24,486 bases of DNA. Source: Maribacter sp. GTDB taxonomy: Bacteria > Bacteroidota > Bacteroidia > Flavobacteriales > Flavobacteriaceae. Below, piece after piece: positions 1-6,791 of the stretch. Both the position numbers and the translations under genes were made by a program. Each line of letters starts with the position of its first letter. The first letter of the stretch is position 1. The stretch is taken from NCBI GenBank assembly GCA_018679695.1, contig JAHHKH010000018.1:1-24486 (forward strand), given 5' to 3'. A model generated the notes under the pieces. It was not told the DNA's origin and searched no databases. It worked only from the letters and a program-made list of their open reading frames with translations.

Positions 1-17
1 GAGTCCTAGTAGGCCAA
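1..17 (+). tRNA. 3' end of a tRNA gene, probably tRNA-Gln (cut by window start)
   Basis: The first 17 bases read as the end of a tRNA: GAGTCC fits T-loop positions 57-62, with the conserved A58 and C61, followed by the 3' T-stem and an acceptor 3' strand TAGGCCA plus discriminator A. The implied acceptor starts U1-G2-G3, pairing with C70-C71-A72. That is the weak U1-A72, G2-C71, G3-C70 set typical of bacterial tRNA-Gln. An intrinsic terminator follows 11 bases later. The isotype is inferred because the anticodon lies outside the window, and no CCA is encoded in this piece. Confidence 0.55.
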
Positions 18-28
18 CGAAGTTGGAC

Positions 29-53
29 AATCCCGGTTTATACTGGGATTTTT
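29..53 (+). terminator. Intrinsic terminator behind the tRNA
   Basis: An 8-bp stem, AATCCCGG paired with CTGGGATT (one G-T pair), has a 6-base loop and is followed by a T-rich run. It ends transcription of the upstream tRNA. Nothing else recognisable lies between it and the antiporter stop codon at 171. Confidence 0.65.
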
Positions 54-170
54 ATTTGGAAAAAACTAGGTTGGGAGGCCTATTTCGGGCTCAATGGAAG
101 AGGTGATCCTTGGCAGTGGGATAATCCTTTAGCTCCCAAGTAAACAGTTATTTTTTTCAACCCTCAGTGG

Positions 171-1511
171 TTACTCATTCGACAATTCACTGTCATTGTC
201 CAAAGTGTCCAAACCTTCAATGCTATCATCGATTGCTTTGGTAATATTCAAATCAATCGCTTTGGTTTCTTCAGTTTCAATATCCATTATATTATCGTCT
301 ACCAAATCCTCATCCAGAAGGCTTTCCATTTTTTTGCCCTCTTTGATCATGGCCCATGTCATGATCAAACTAGTTCCAATGATCACAAATAACAAGATGC
401 CCGATTCAAAGGTGGCTAACTGAGCCTCTTTGGGTATGGCGTAGAATAAAAGGACCGTTATCAATCCACGTGGTGCAATGAATAATTGGGGCATAATATT
501 ACTTCCGAAAAATGTACGGAGTATTATAAAACGTATGCCATAAATAGAAGCAATGATCAAAAGACTCACTAGTGCCACACTAAGACTGGCCAAGGAGGAC
601 ATGACAATCGTAAGGCCGAAAATCACAAAGAAAAAGGTGCGCACTATAAATGCCGTTTCCAAGGTAATGATATGTAACTCATGGTAAATTTGGTTGACCT
701 TTTCCTTTTCTAAAAAAGTACCGAATTTACCAGGGAAGAAGAGTTTTACATTGGCAATTACCAGTCCGAAAATTAAAATGATGATTAAGGAAGAAAGGTG
801 CAATTTTTTCCCAATGGCATATAATAATAGGAGCACGGCAATTAATAAAAACAATTTAGCAGGACTCTTGATACGTTGAAAAATAAGGATTATTGCATAA
901 CTGGCCGCTAAGGCTAAGACGATCGTAATCAAAAGATTTATCGCAAATCCCGAAACACCGGAATCCTCGGCAGGGTTTAAACCGCCAATTAAAAAGTAGA
1001 ACATCATAATACCCATAATGTCTGAAAAGGTGCTTTCGTAAATATGGAACTCCTTTTTTGTCTCCGATAGTCCACTTACACTTGGAATAATAATGGCACT
1101 TGATAAAATTGACAATGGCGTTGCATACAGCCAGGCCGATTGCATGGTCATATCAGGGATGAACTGGTGCATGATAAGTGCTGCAACCCAGGCTGAGCCA
1201 ACAAGGCCAATCAGAGCAATGGCCATAGCCTTTAAAATTGGAATTATTTTTTCTTTTTTAAGTTCAAGTTCCAGGGCAGCTTCAAGTACGATCATAATTA
1301 GGCCAATAATGCCAAGGACTTCTAGGGCTTTATCAAATTCAGGTTTATCAGGCACAAAATATCCCAATACGTATTGAAGTATTATCCCTAGGACAATGAG
1401 CATTAATACTGATGGGATATTCGTCTTTTTCGAGATTCCATTAAACCAGAAAGACAGAATTACAATAATCGATGCTTCGATTATTAGGTTATATGAGGTG
1501 AAAATTTCCAT
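171..1511 (-). CDS. Cation:proton antiporter, CPA family (NhaP-like)
   Basis: A 446-residue inner-membrane protein predicted to exchange Na+ or K+ for H+. About a dozen hydrophobic segments cover residues 5-395. The central region has the usual antiporter layout: an unwound-helix stretch ATPLSILSSA at about 130-139, then ESTFSD at 159-164. The latter aligns with the ESxxND ion-binding motif of electroneutral CPA1 exchangers, but Ser163 replaces the Asn beside the essential Asp164. The last 55 or so residues are a highly acidic hydrophilic tail rich in Asp, Glu, Ile and Leu. There is no recognisable TrkA-N or TrkA-C nucleotide-binding domain. The ATG at 1511 begins just ahead of the first hydrophobic segment. 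The gene is divergent from rimP and apparently monocistronic. The family is clear; the transported ion is not. Confidence 0.85.
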   Translation of the reverse strand: MEIFTSYNLIIEASIIVILSFWFNGISKKTNIPSVLMLIVLGIILQYVLGYFVPDKPEFDKALEVLGIIGLIMIVLEAALELELKKEKIIPILKAMAIALIGLVGSAWVAALIMHQFIPDMTMQSAWLYATPLSILSSAIIIPSVSGLSETKKEFHIYESTFSDIMGIMMFYFLIGGLNPAEDSGVSGFAINLLITIVLALAASYAIILIFQRIKSPAKLFLLIAVLLLLYAIGKKLHLSSLIIILIFGLVIANVKLFFPGKFGTFLEKEKVNQIYHELHIITLETAFIVRTFFFVIFGLTIVMSSLASLSVALVSLLIIASIYGIRFIILRTFFGSNIMPQLFIAPRGLITVLLFYAIPKEAQLATFESGILLFVIIGTSLIMTWAMIKEGKKMESLLDEDLVDDNIMDIETEETKAIDLNITKAIDDSIEGLDTLDNDSELSNE

Positions 1512-1527
1512 AATAAATTGGTTGTTG

Positions 1528-1549
1528 ATGTTATTAACTAAAATAACAT
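1528..1549. repeat. Inverted repeat upstream of the antiporter gene
   Basis: ATGTTAT, an 8-base spacer and ATAACAT form a perfect 7-bp inverted repeat 17-38 bases upstream of the antiporter ATG, in the divergent antiporter/rimP region. It could be an operator or a leader hairpin. The DNA is AT-rich, so chance is also possible. Confidence 0.35.
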
Positions 1550-1605
1550 TTAAATATTACTTATCACCAACACCTTTATTTAGACAGCACATCTTGAATA
1601 CAAGC

Positions 1606-1637
1606 TTGTCGTGGATTGTAAAAATGTTGTATATTTG
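1606..1637 (+). promoter_or_regulatory. Promoter of the rimP-nusA-infB operon
   Basis: The -7 box TATATTTG at 1630-1637 is a perfect match to the Bacteroidetes consensus TAnnTTTG. A TTG at 1606-1608 lies 21 bases upstream as a -33 element, slightly wide spacing. Transcription would start near 1642, giving a leader of about 60 bases that contains the hairpin at 1667-1691. Confidence 0.65.
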
Positions 1638-1666
1638 TGCCACTGAAAGGATATCAAGGTATTCAT

Positions 1667-1691
1667 GAGGGGACAATATGTCCCCTCTTTT
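1667..1691 (+). promoter_or_regulatory. Terminator-like hairpin in the rimP leader (candidate attenuator)
   Basis: GAGGGGACA and TGTCCCCTC (1667-1675 and 1679-1687) form a perfect 9-bp, GC-rich stem with a 3-base loop. Four T and then ATT follow. The hairpin sits between the promoter and the rimP start at 1705, so it is inside the transcript of the operon it precedes. It has the form of an intrinsic terminator or pause site. That nusA is in the same operon makes NusA-dependent attenuation a reasonable inference, but no alternative antiterminator fold was evident by eye. Confidence 0.6.
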
Positions 1692-1704
1692 ATTACCAAA
1701 TGTT

Positions 1705-2166
1705 ATGTTGAAAGAGAAAGTCAAGATACTTTTGAAAGAGGCATTAAGCCAGGATGAATCGCTTTTTTTGATTGATTATTCCGTAGGTGCCGACAATAGC
1801 ATTCATGTGGTTTTGGATGGTGACGAAGGGGTGAGTGTACAGGATTGCATAAGGGTGAGTAGGGCGATAGAGCATAAATTGGACAGGGAAGAAGAGGATT
1901 TCTCATTGACTGTGACTTCGGCTGGCGCTGCGGCCCCAATGGTTGATCCCAGACAGTATAAAAAGAACATTGGTAGAAAACTCAAGGTGCAGACATCTGA
2001 GGATGTTTATGAAGGTAATCTTACGGGTGCAGATGATAAGGGTATTATCCTTGAATGGAAAGTGAGAGAGCCCAAGCCTATAGGAAAAGGGAAGACTACC
2101 GTTCAGAAGAAGAAGGAGATTATTTTTTCTGATATTAAGGAAGCAAAAGTTGTATTAAAATTTTAA
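1705..2166 (+). CDS. rimP: Ribosome maturation factor RimP
   Basis: A 153-residue cytoplasmic factor needed for late assembly of the 30S subunit. The N-terminal alpha/beta domain (residues 1 to about 75) includes the stretch VVLDGDEGVSVQDC and a helix SRAIEHKLD. The C-terminal Sm-like beta-barrel domain (about 85-153) starts near RQYKKNIGRKLKV and ends in EAKVVLKF. The start was set at 1705 (MLKEKVKIL), which matches the usual flavobacterial RimP N-terminus. An in-frame ATG at 1678 would add nine residues but lies in the loop of the leader hairpin, so it is unlikely to be used. It is the first gene of the rimP-nusA-infB operon, the order conserved across bacteria, and nusA follows after 13 bases. 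Confidence 0.93.
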   Translation: MLKEKVKILLKEALSQDESLFLIDYSVGADNSIHVVLDGDEGVSVQDCIRVSRAIEHKLDREEEDFSLTVTSAGAAAPMVDPRQYKKNIGRKLKVQTSEDVYEGNLTGADDKGIILEWKVREPKPIGKGKTTVQKKKEIIFSDIKEAKVVLKF

Positions 2167-2179
2167 TAGTAGTATAAAG

Positions 2180-3412
2180 ATGGAAAATATTGCGCTGATT
2201 GAATCTTTCTCGGAATTTAAGGACGATAAGTTCATTGATAGAGTAACCCTAATGGCTATTTTGGAAGATGTTTTTAGGAATGCACTCAAAAAGAAATTCG
2301 GCTCTGATGAGAATTTTGATATCATTATCAATCCAGATAAGGGTGATTTGGAAATTTGGAGAAACCGCATTGTTGTTGAGGATGGCGAAGTAGAGGAACC
2401 TAATGAGGAGATATCACTTTCGGAAGCACGTAAAATTGAACCCGATTTTGAAGTTGGCGAGGATGTTTCAGAAGAAGTAAAGCTCATTGATTTAGGGAGA
2501 AGGGCAATCCTGGCGCTACGCCAAAACCTGATCTCCAAAATCCATGAACATGATAATACGACCATTTATAAGCAATTTAAGGACTTAGAGGGCGAGATTT
2601 ATACTGCTGAAGTCCATCATATTAGGCACAAAGCGGTTATCTTGTTGGATGATGAGGGAAACGAGATCATTTTACCAAAAGACCGCCAGATCCCCTCTGA
2701 CTTTTTTAGAAAAGGCGATAATGTGAGGGGTATTATTGAAAGTGTTGAGCTTAAAGGCAACAAGCCATCCATAATAATGTCTAGAAGCTCCCCACGATTT
2801 TTGGAACAACTTTTCTTCCAGGAAATACCGGAAGTATTCGATGGATTGATTACCATAAAAAAAGCGGTACGTATCCCAGGTGAGAAGGCCAAAGTAGCTG
2901 TTGATTCTTATGATGATCGTATTGATCCGGTCGGAGCCTGTGTTGGTATGAAAGGGTCTCGTATACATGGTATAGTAAGGGAATTAGGGAATGAGAATAT
3001 TGATGTTATCAACTGGACGAACAATCCTCAGTTATTGGTAACAAGGGCTTTGAGCCCTGCAAGGGTCTCATCGGTGAAATTAAACGATGAGAAAATGACC
3101 GCTCAGGTGTACTTAAGACCCGAGGAAGTTTCCAAGGCCATTGGTAGAGGGGGTCATAACATTAGATTGGCCGGCCAACTCACAGGGTATGAAATTGATG
3201 TATTCCGGGAAGGGGTCGAAGAAGATGTTGAGCTGACCGAGTTCTCCGATGAAATCGATGCTTGGATAATTGAGGAGTTCAAGAAAATAGGCATGGATAC
3301 GGCACGAAGTGTATTGGAGCAAGATGTTGATGATCTTGTAAAGAGAACTGATTTGGAGGAAGAAACAATTTCTGAAGTTGTACGTATACTCAAGGAAGAA
3401 TTAGAAGATTAG
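2180..3412 (+). CDS. nusA: Transcription termination/antitermination factor NusA
   Basis: A 410-residue RNA polymerase-binding factor that controls pausing, termination and antitermination. Domain order: N-terminal polymerase-binding domain (1 to about 125); S1 RNA-binding domain (about 136-200, starting LEGEIYTAEV and ending SIIMSRSS); KH1 (about 230-285, with GMKGSR at 256-261); and KH2 (about 300-345, with the GRGG loop at 322-325). A short acidic tail follows (350-410; GMDTARSVLEQDVDDLV). The protein lacks the two long acidic repeats of E. coli NusA (495 aa), as is normal outside the Gammaproteobacteria. It sits between rimP and infB, and infB begins 42 bases downstream. In E. coli the equivalent operon is regulated by NusA itself, which bears on the hairpin upstream of rimP. 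Confidence 0.96.
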   Translation: MENIALIESFSEFKDDKFIDRVTLMAILEDVFRNALKKKFGSDENFDIIINPDKGDLEIWRNRIVVEDGEVEEPNEEISLSEARKIEPDFEVGEDVSEEVKLIDLGRRAILALRQNLISKIHEHDNTTIYKQFKDLEGEIYTAEVHHIRHKAVILLDDEGNEIILPKDRQIPSDFFRKGDNVRGIIESVELKGNKPSIIMSRSSPRFLEQLFFQEIPEVFDGLITIKKAVRIPGEKAKVAVDSYDDRIDPVGACVGMKGSRIHGIVRELGNENIDVINWTNNPQLLVTRALSPARVSSVKLNDEKMTAQVYLRPEEVSKAIGRGGHNIRLAGQLTGYEIDVFREGVEEDVELTEFSDEIDAWIIEEFKKIGMDTARSVLEQDVDDLVKRTDLEEETISEVVRILKEELED

Positions 3413-3454
3413 CTATATATTAGCAGCAGTTTATAGAATTAGGAATTAGTATTT

Positions 3455-6157
3455 ATGGCAGATAATGCGACAATAAGGCTTAATAAAGTTTTGAGGGAAC
3501 TCAATATTTCTTTGGACAGGGCAGTTGATTTTCTCAAGGCTCAAGGTCATGATGTTGAGGCAAGACCCACTACGAAAATATCGGAGGAGGTGCATCAAGT
3601 ACTTTTGGATGAGTTTCAGACCGATATGAGTAAGAGGGTTGCCTCTCAGGAAGTAGGGGAAGAAAAACGAAAAGAGAAAGAAGCCATTAGATTGCAGTTG
3701 GAGCAAGAGCAGGAAGAACGCAGATTGGCGCGTGAAAAAAGAGCTGAATCTGCCGGACGTGTTATCAAGGCCAAGGTCGAATTGACGGGGCCTAAAACTG
3801 TTGGTAAGATAGATTTAGACCCAAAGAAAAAAGTCAAAGTAGTTCCTGAGGAGAAAAAGGTTGAGGTTGTCGAGGAGGTTGTGCCACCTGTAGATAAGGA
3901 TAAAGTAGATAAGGGTAAAAAGGTTTCAGAGCCTGAGGTTCAGGATAAGAAAAAAACTGAAACCGAAGAAACGCCGAAAGAAGATGAAAAAATCACAACC
4001 CAATACAAAAAACTTTCTGGCCCTAAAATATTAGGTGATAAGATTGACCTTACCCAATTCAAGAGACCTAAGAAAAAGAAAGAAGAACCCAAACCTACAA
4101 CTGAAAGTTCTGATAGAAAGAAAAGAAGAAAACGAATAGTCAGCGGTCCTGGAAGTGGACCGGCAAAAGGTACTCCAAGTAGAGGCGGTGGACCAGGAGC
4201 TAGAAAAGGCGGAAAACGTTTTGCCACAATAAACAAGGTTGAACCCTCTGAAGAAGATGTACAAAAGCAAGTAAGGGAAACCCTTGAGAAACTTCAAGGT
4301 AAGTCCAAAAAAGGAAAGGGTGCCAAATACCGACGTGATAAAAGGGATCAACATCGACAACAGACCGAAGCTGACCTGGAACTGCAAGAAATAGAAAGTA
4401 AAACATTAATAGTTACCGAATTCGTAACAGCAAGTGAGGTTGCAACGATGATGAACGTGAGTACAACCGAGATTATCTCTGCTTGTATGTCTTTGGGTAT
4501 CATGGTGACCATGAATCAAAGATTGGATGCCGAGACCTTATCAATTGTAGCTGAAGAATTTGGTTATGATGTTGAATTCGTTACTGCCGATATTGAGGAA
4601 AGCATTATCGAGGAAGAGGACGCCCCTGAAGATTTAGTGCCCAGGGCACCAATTGTTACGGTAATGGGTCACGTGGATCACGGTAAAACTTCATTACTCG
4701 ACTATATCCGTGAAGAGAACGTTATAGCTGGTGAGAGTGGTGGTATTACCCAGCATATTGGCGCCTATGCTGTAACCTTGGCAGATGGTCAAAAAATTTC
4801 ATTCCTTGATACACCTGGTCACGAGGCATTTACTGCAATGCGGGCCCGTGGTGCCCAAGTTACCGATATTGCCATAATCGTAATTGCAGCCGATGATGAT
4901 ATTATGCCCCAGACCAAGGAGGCTATTAGCCACGCCCAAGCGGCTGGGGTGCCCATAGTTTTTGCGATAAACAAAATAGATAGGCCTACGGCAAATCCTG
5001 AGAAAATTAAGGAAGGTCTTGCCAATATGAATTTATTGGTTGAAGATTGGGGAGGTAAAATCCAATCCCATGATATTTCAGCAAAAACAGGTGACGGTGT
5101 TAAGGAATTACTTGAAAAAGTATTACTTGAGGCAGAGCTCTTGGAACTGAAGGCCAATCCCAATAAATTGGCTTCAGGTACTGTGGTCGAAGCATTTTTG
5201 GACAAGGGTAAGGGTTATGTCTCCACAATTTTGGTCCAAGCGGGGACCCTGAAAATTGGCGACTATGTCTTGGCCGGCACATGTAGTGGTAAAGTAAAGG
5301 CCATGCATGATGAAAGAGGTAAGGAAATCAACGAAGTAGGTCCTTCCTCTCCAATTTCAATTCTTGGATTGGATGGTGCCCCTCAAGCGGGTGATAAGTT
5401 CAATGTATTGGAGGATGAGCGTGAAGCGAAGCAAATTGCCACACGAAGATCACAATTGCAGCGAGAGCAGTCAGTAAGGACGCAGCGTCATATTACATTA
5501 GATGAGATAGGAAGGCGTATTGCACTGGGTGACTTTAAAGAATTGAACATTATCCTTAAGGGTGATGTTGATGGGTCTGTAGAGGCATTGACAGATTCTT
5601 TCCAGAAATTATCCACAGAAGAGATCCAGGTTAATATCATACATAAAGGGGTTGGGCCAATTACAGAATCCGATGTGCTTTTGGCCTCGGCGTCAGATGC
5701 CGTTATTATTGGCTTTAATGTTAGACCAATGGGTAATGCACGAATGGTTGCCGATAAAGAGGAAATAGATATCAGAATGTATTCGATTATTTATGATGCC
5801 ATAAATGACCTTAAGGATGCAATGGAAGGTATGCTCTCTCCAGAGATGAAAGAAGAAATTACCGGTACCGCAGAAATTCGAGAGACATTCAAAATATCTA
5901 AAATTGGAACGATCGCAGGTTGTATGGTCACCAATGGCAAGATTTTCCGTAATTCCAATATCCGATTAATTCGCGATGGTGTAGTTATCTATACCGGTGA
6001 ATTGGCCTCGTTAAAACGTTTCAAGGATGATGTGAAAGAAGTATCGAAAGGTTATGATTGTGGTCTGCAGATAAAAAATTACAATGATATCAGGGAATTG
6101 GATATCGTTGAGGCTTTCCAAGAAGTAGCGGTCAAGAAGAAATTGAAATCAAAATAG
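3455..6157 (+). CDS. infB: Translation initiation factor IF-2
   Basis: A 900-residue GTPase that delivers fMet-tRNA to the 30S subunit and promotes subunit joining. An IF2_N-type domain covers residues 5-55 (RLNKVLRELNISLDRAV). A long, charged, Lys/Glu-rich and Gly-rich linker follows (about 60-310), including the basic patch GPGSGPAKGTPSRGGG. A second N-domain lies at about 315-365. The GTPase core has G1 GHVDHGKTS starting at residue 405, then GGITQHIG, DTPGHEAF, NKID and SAKTGDG. Domain II, the IF3-like domain III and the C-terminal fMet-tRNA-binding barrel complete it (RFKDDVKEVSKGYDCG near the end). The length is usual for Bacteroidetes IF-2. It is the last gene of the operon, and its transcript ends at the shared terminator at 6173-6206. 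Confidence 0.97.
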   Translation: MADNATIRLNKVLRELNISLDRAVDFLKAQGHDVEARPTTKISEEVHQVLLDEFQTDMSKRVASQEVGEEKRKEKEAIRLQLEQEQEERRLAREKRAESAGRVIKAKVELTGPKTVGKIDLDPKKKVKVVPEEKKVEVVEEVVPPVDKDKVDKGKKVSEPEVQDKKKTETEETPKEDEKITTQYKKLSGPKILGDKIDLTQFKRPKKKKEEPKPTTESSDRKKRRKRIVSGPGSGPAKGTPSRGGGPGARKGGKRFATINKVEPSEEDVQKQVRETLEKLQGKSKKGKGAKYRRDKRDQHRQQTEADLELQEIESKTLIVTEFVTASEVATMMNVSTTEIISACMSLGIMVTMNQRLDAETLSIVAEEFGYDVEFVTADIEESIIEEEDAPEDLVPRAPIVTVMGHVDHGKTSLLDYIREENVIAGESGGITQHIGAYAVTLADGQKISFLDTPGHEAFTAMRARGAQVTDIAIIVIAADDDIMPQTKEAISHAQAAGVPIVFAINKIDRPTANPEKIKEGLANMNLLVEDWGGKIQSHDISAKTGDGVKELLEKVLLEAELLELKANPNKLASGTVVEAFLDKGKGYVSTILVQAGTLKIGDYVLAGTCSGKVKAMHDERGKEINEVGPSSPISILGLDGAPQAGDKFNVLEDEREAKQIATRRSQLQREQSVRTQRHITLDEIGRRIALGDFKELNIILKGDVDGSVEALTDSFQKLSTEEIQVNIIHKGVGPITESDVLLASASDAVIIGFNVRPMGNARMVADKEEIDIRMYSIIYDAINDLKDAMEGMLSPEMKEEITGTAEIRETFKISKIGTIAGCMVTNGKIFRNSNIRLIRDGVVIYTGELASLKRFKDDVKEVSKGYDCGLQIKNYNDIRELDIVEAFQEVAVKKKLKSK

Positions 6158-6172
6158 ATATAAGAACCGGAC

Positions 6173-6206
6173 AAAAAAAAATCGACTTTCTCAGGTCGAT
6201 TTTTTT
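6173..6206. terminator. Bidirectional terminator between infB and the SPOR gene
   Basis: An A tract, ATCGAC, an 8-base loop, GTCGAT and a T tract form a stem that extends through A-T pairs to about 11 bp. It works on the plus strand for infB and on the minus strand for the SPOR gene. The last codons of the SPOR gene lie within the right arm, and its TGA stop (6191-6193) is in the loop. Confidence 0.85.
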
Positions 6207-6559
6207 GGTTTTAATAACATCGCATCGGGATATTTAATCCTAACCTCCTTGAATTTTCGTTCGGCTTCAAGTTTGGTTTTAAATCGGCCTAATCTTACGC
6301 GATAGGTAGGCGAATCAAAGTCTATTTTTGAAAACAAGCCCGGGAAATCAATTTCAACATTTTCCTTTATCGATTGTGCTTTGGCATAAGATCCAAAACC
6401 GACTTGAATTCTATAGTATTCGTGGCTTTCATTGGATGATTTGTAAATGGCCAGTAAGTCATTTATTCTTTCATCCTGTTGAATATCCACTTGCCCTTCC
6501 TGGGCAAGGCACAAAGAGGTTGATAAAGCTAGAAAGGTAATAACTCCTAGTGATTTCAT
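6191..6559 (-). CDS. Exported SPOR-domain protein
   Basis: A 122-residue protein with an N-terminal signal peptide (MKSLGVITFLALSTSLCLAQ) and a C-terminal SPOR domain. Visible SPOR elements are YYRIQVGFGSYAKAQSI, then TYRVRLGRFKTKLEAERKF and KYPDAMLLKP. SPOR domains bind denuded peptidoglycan glycan strands, usually at division sites, so the protein is probably periplasmic; its specific role is unknown. An in-frame ATG at 6586 would add nine residues ahead of the signal peptide. That start is rejected because a perfect -7 box at 6592-6599 puts the transcription start at about the same place. The gene converges on infB and shares its terminator, with no gap between them. Confidence 0.85.
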   Translation of the reverse strand: MKSLGVITFLALSTSLCLAQEGQVDIQQDERINDLLAIYKSSNESHEYYRIQVGFGSYAKAQSIKENVEIDFPGLFSKIDFDSPTYRVRLGRFKTKLEAERKFKEVRIKYPDAMLLKPKKST

Positions 6560-6591
6560 GATATTCTTGTTCAAGTTAACATTCATTAATA

Positions 6592-6599
6592 CAAAAGTA
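6592..6599 (-). promoter_or_regulatory. -7 promoter element of the SPOR gene
   Basis: On the minus strand the bases read TACTTTTG, a perfect TAnnTTTG match. No clear TTG was seen at the -33 distance. The predicted transcript starts near 6585, about 26 bases before the chosen ATG at 6559. Confidence 0.5.
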
Positions 6600-6675
6600 A
6601 ATTTTTATAAACTATTGAAGACTTTTTGCCCTTATTTAGAACAATTATAAATTATAATTATCAATACCTTAACAT

Positions 6676-6705
6676 TTTGCAAATAAAGTCTAATCCGTAT
6701 TTTTG
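6676..6705 (+). promoter_or_regulatory. Promoter of the act-cox respiratory operon
   Basis: TTTG at 6676-6679 and TATTTTTG at 6698-6705 match the Bacteroidetes -33 and -7 elements, separated by 18 bases. This is the best-formed promoter in the window. The region upstream (about 6640-6670) is very AT-rich. Transcription would start near 6711, leaving about 80 bases of leader before actA. Confidence 0.75.
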
Positions 6706-6716
6706 CCTTCGATTCA

Positions 6717-6765
6717 GGTACGGCTCCTAGATTGTGTTTGCCCTTATTATAGTAATAACCGTGCC
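6717..6765 (+). promoter_or_regulatory. Possible structured leader of the act operon
   Basis: GGTACGG at 6717-6723 can pair with CCGTGCC at 6759-6765 (7 bp, one G-T pair) and would close a loop of about 35 bases. The element lies wholly within the predicted 5' leader, ending 26 bases before the actA ATG. The stem is visible, but any function is inference. Confidence 0.35.
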
Positions 6766-6791
6766 AAAATTTCGATTGAAATATTCTATAT

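Noticed and set aside
54..170. Open frame running through the tRNA end and terminator (about 30 codons, plus strand)
   Set aside because: Translation of a tRNA 3' end and its terminator; a familiar kind of spurious frame, not a gene.
1678..1704. Upstream in-frame ATG for rimP, adding nine residues
   Set aside because: The codon lies in the loop of the leader hairpin and the extra residues do not fit the RimP N-terminus; ATG 1705 gives the family start.
1665..1757. A 30-codon reading frame starting in the rimP leader and overlapping rimP out of frame
   Set aside because: It could be a leader peptide, but its codons run through the terminator-like stem and into rimP with no sign of selection; most likely chance.
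2155..2565. 136-codon frame on the minus strand inside nusA
   Set aside because: Ser- and Leu-rich composition of a translated antisense frame, fully inside a confident core gene.
4140..4220. Repeat-like Gly-rich, basic stretch in infB
   Set aside because: Low-complexity linker normal for long bacterial IF-2 proteins, not a separate element.
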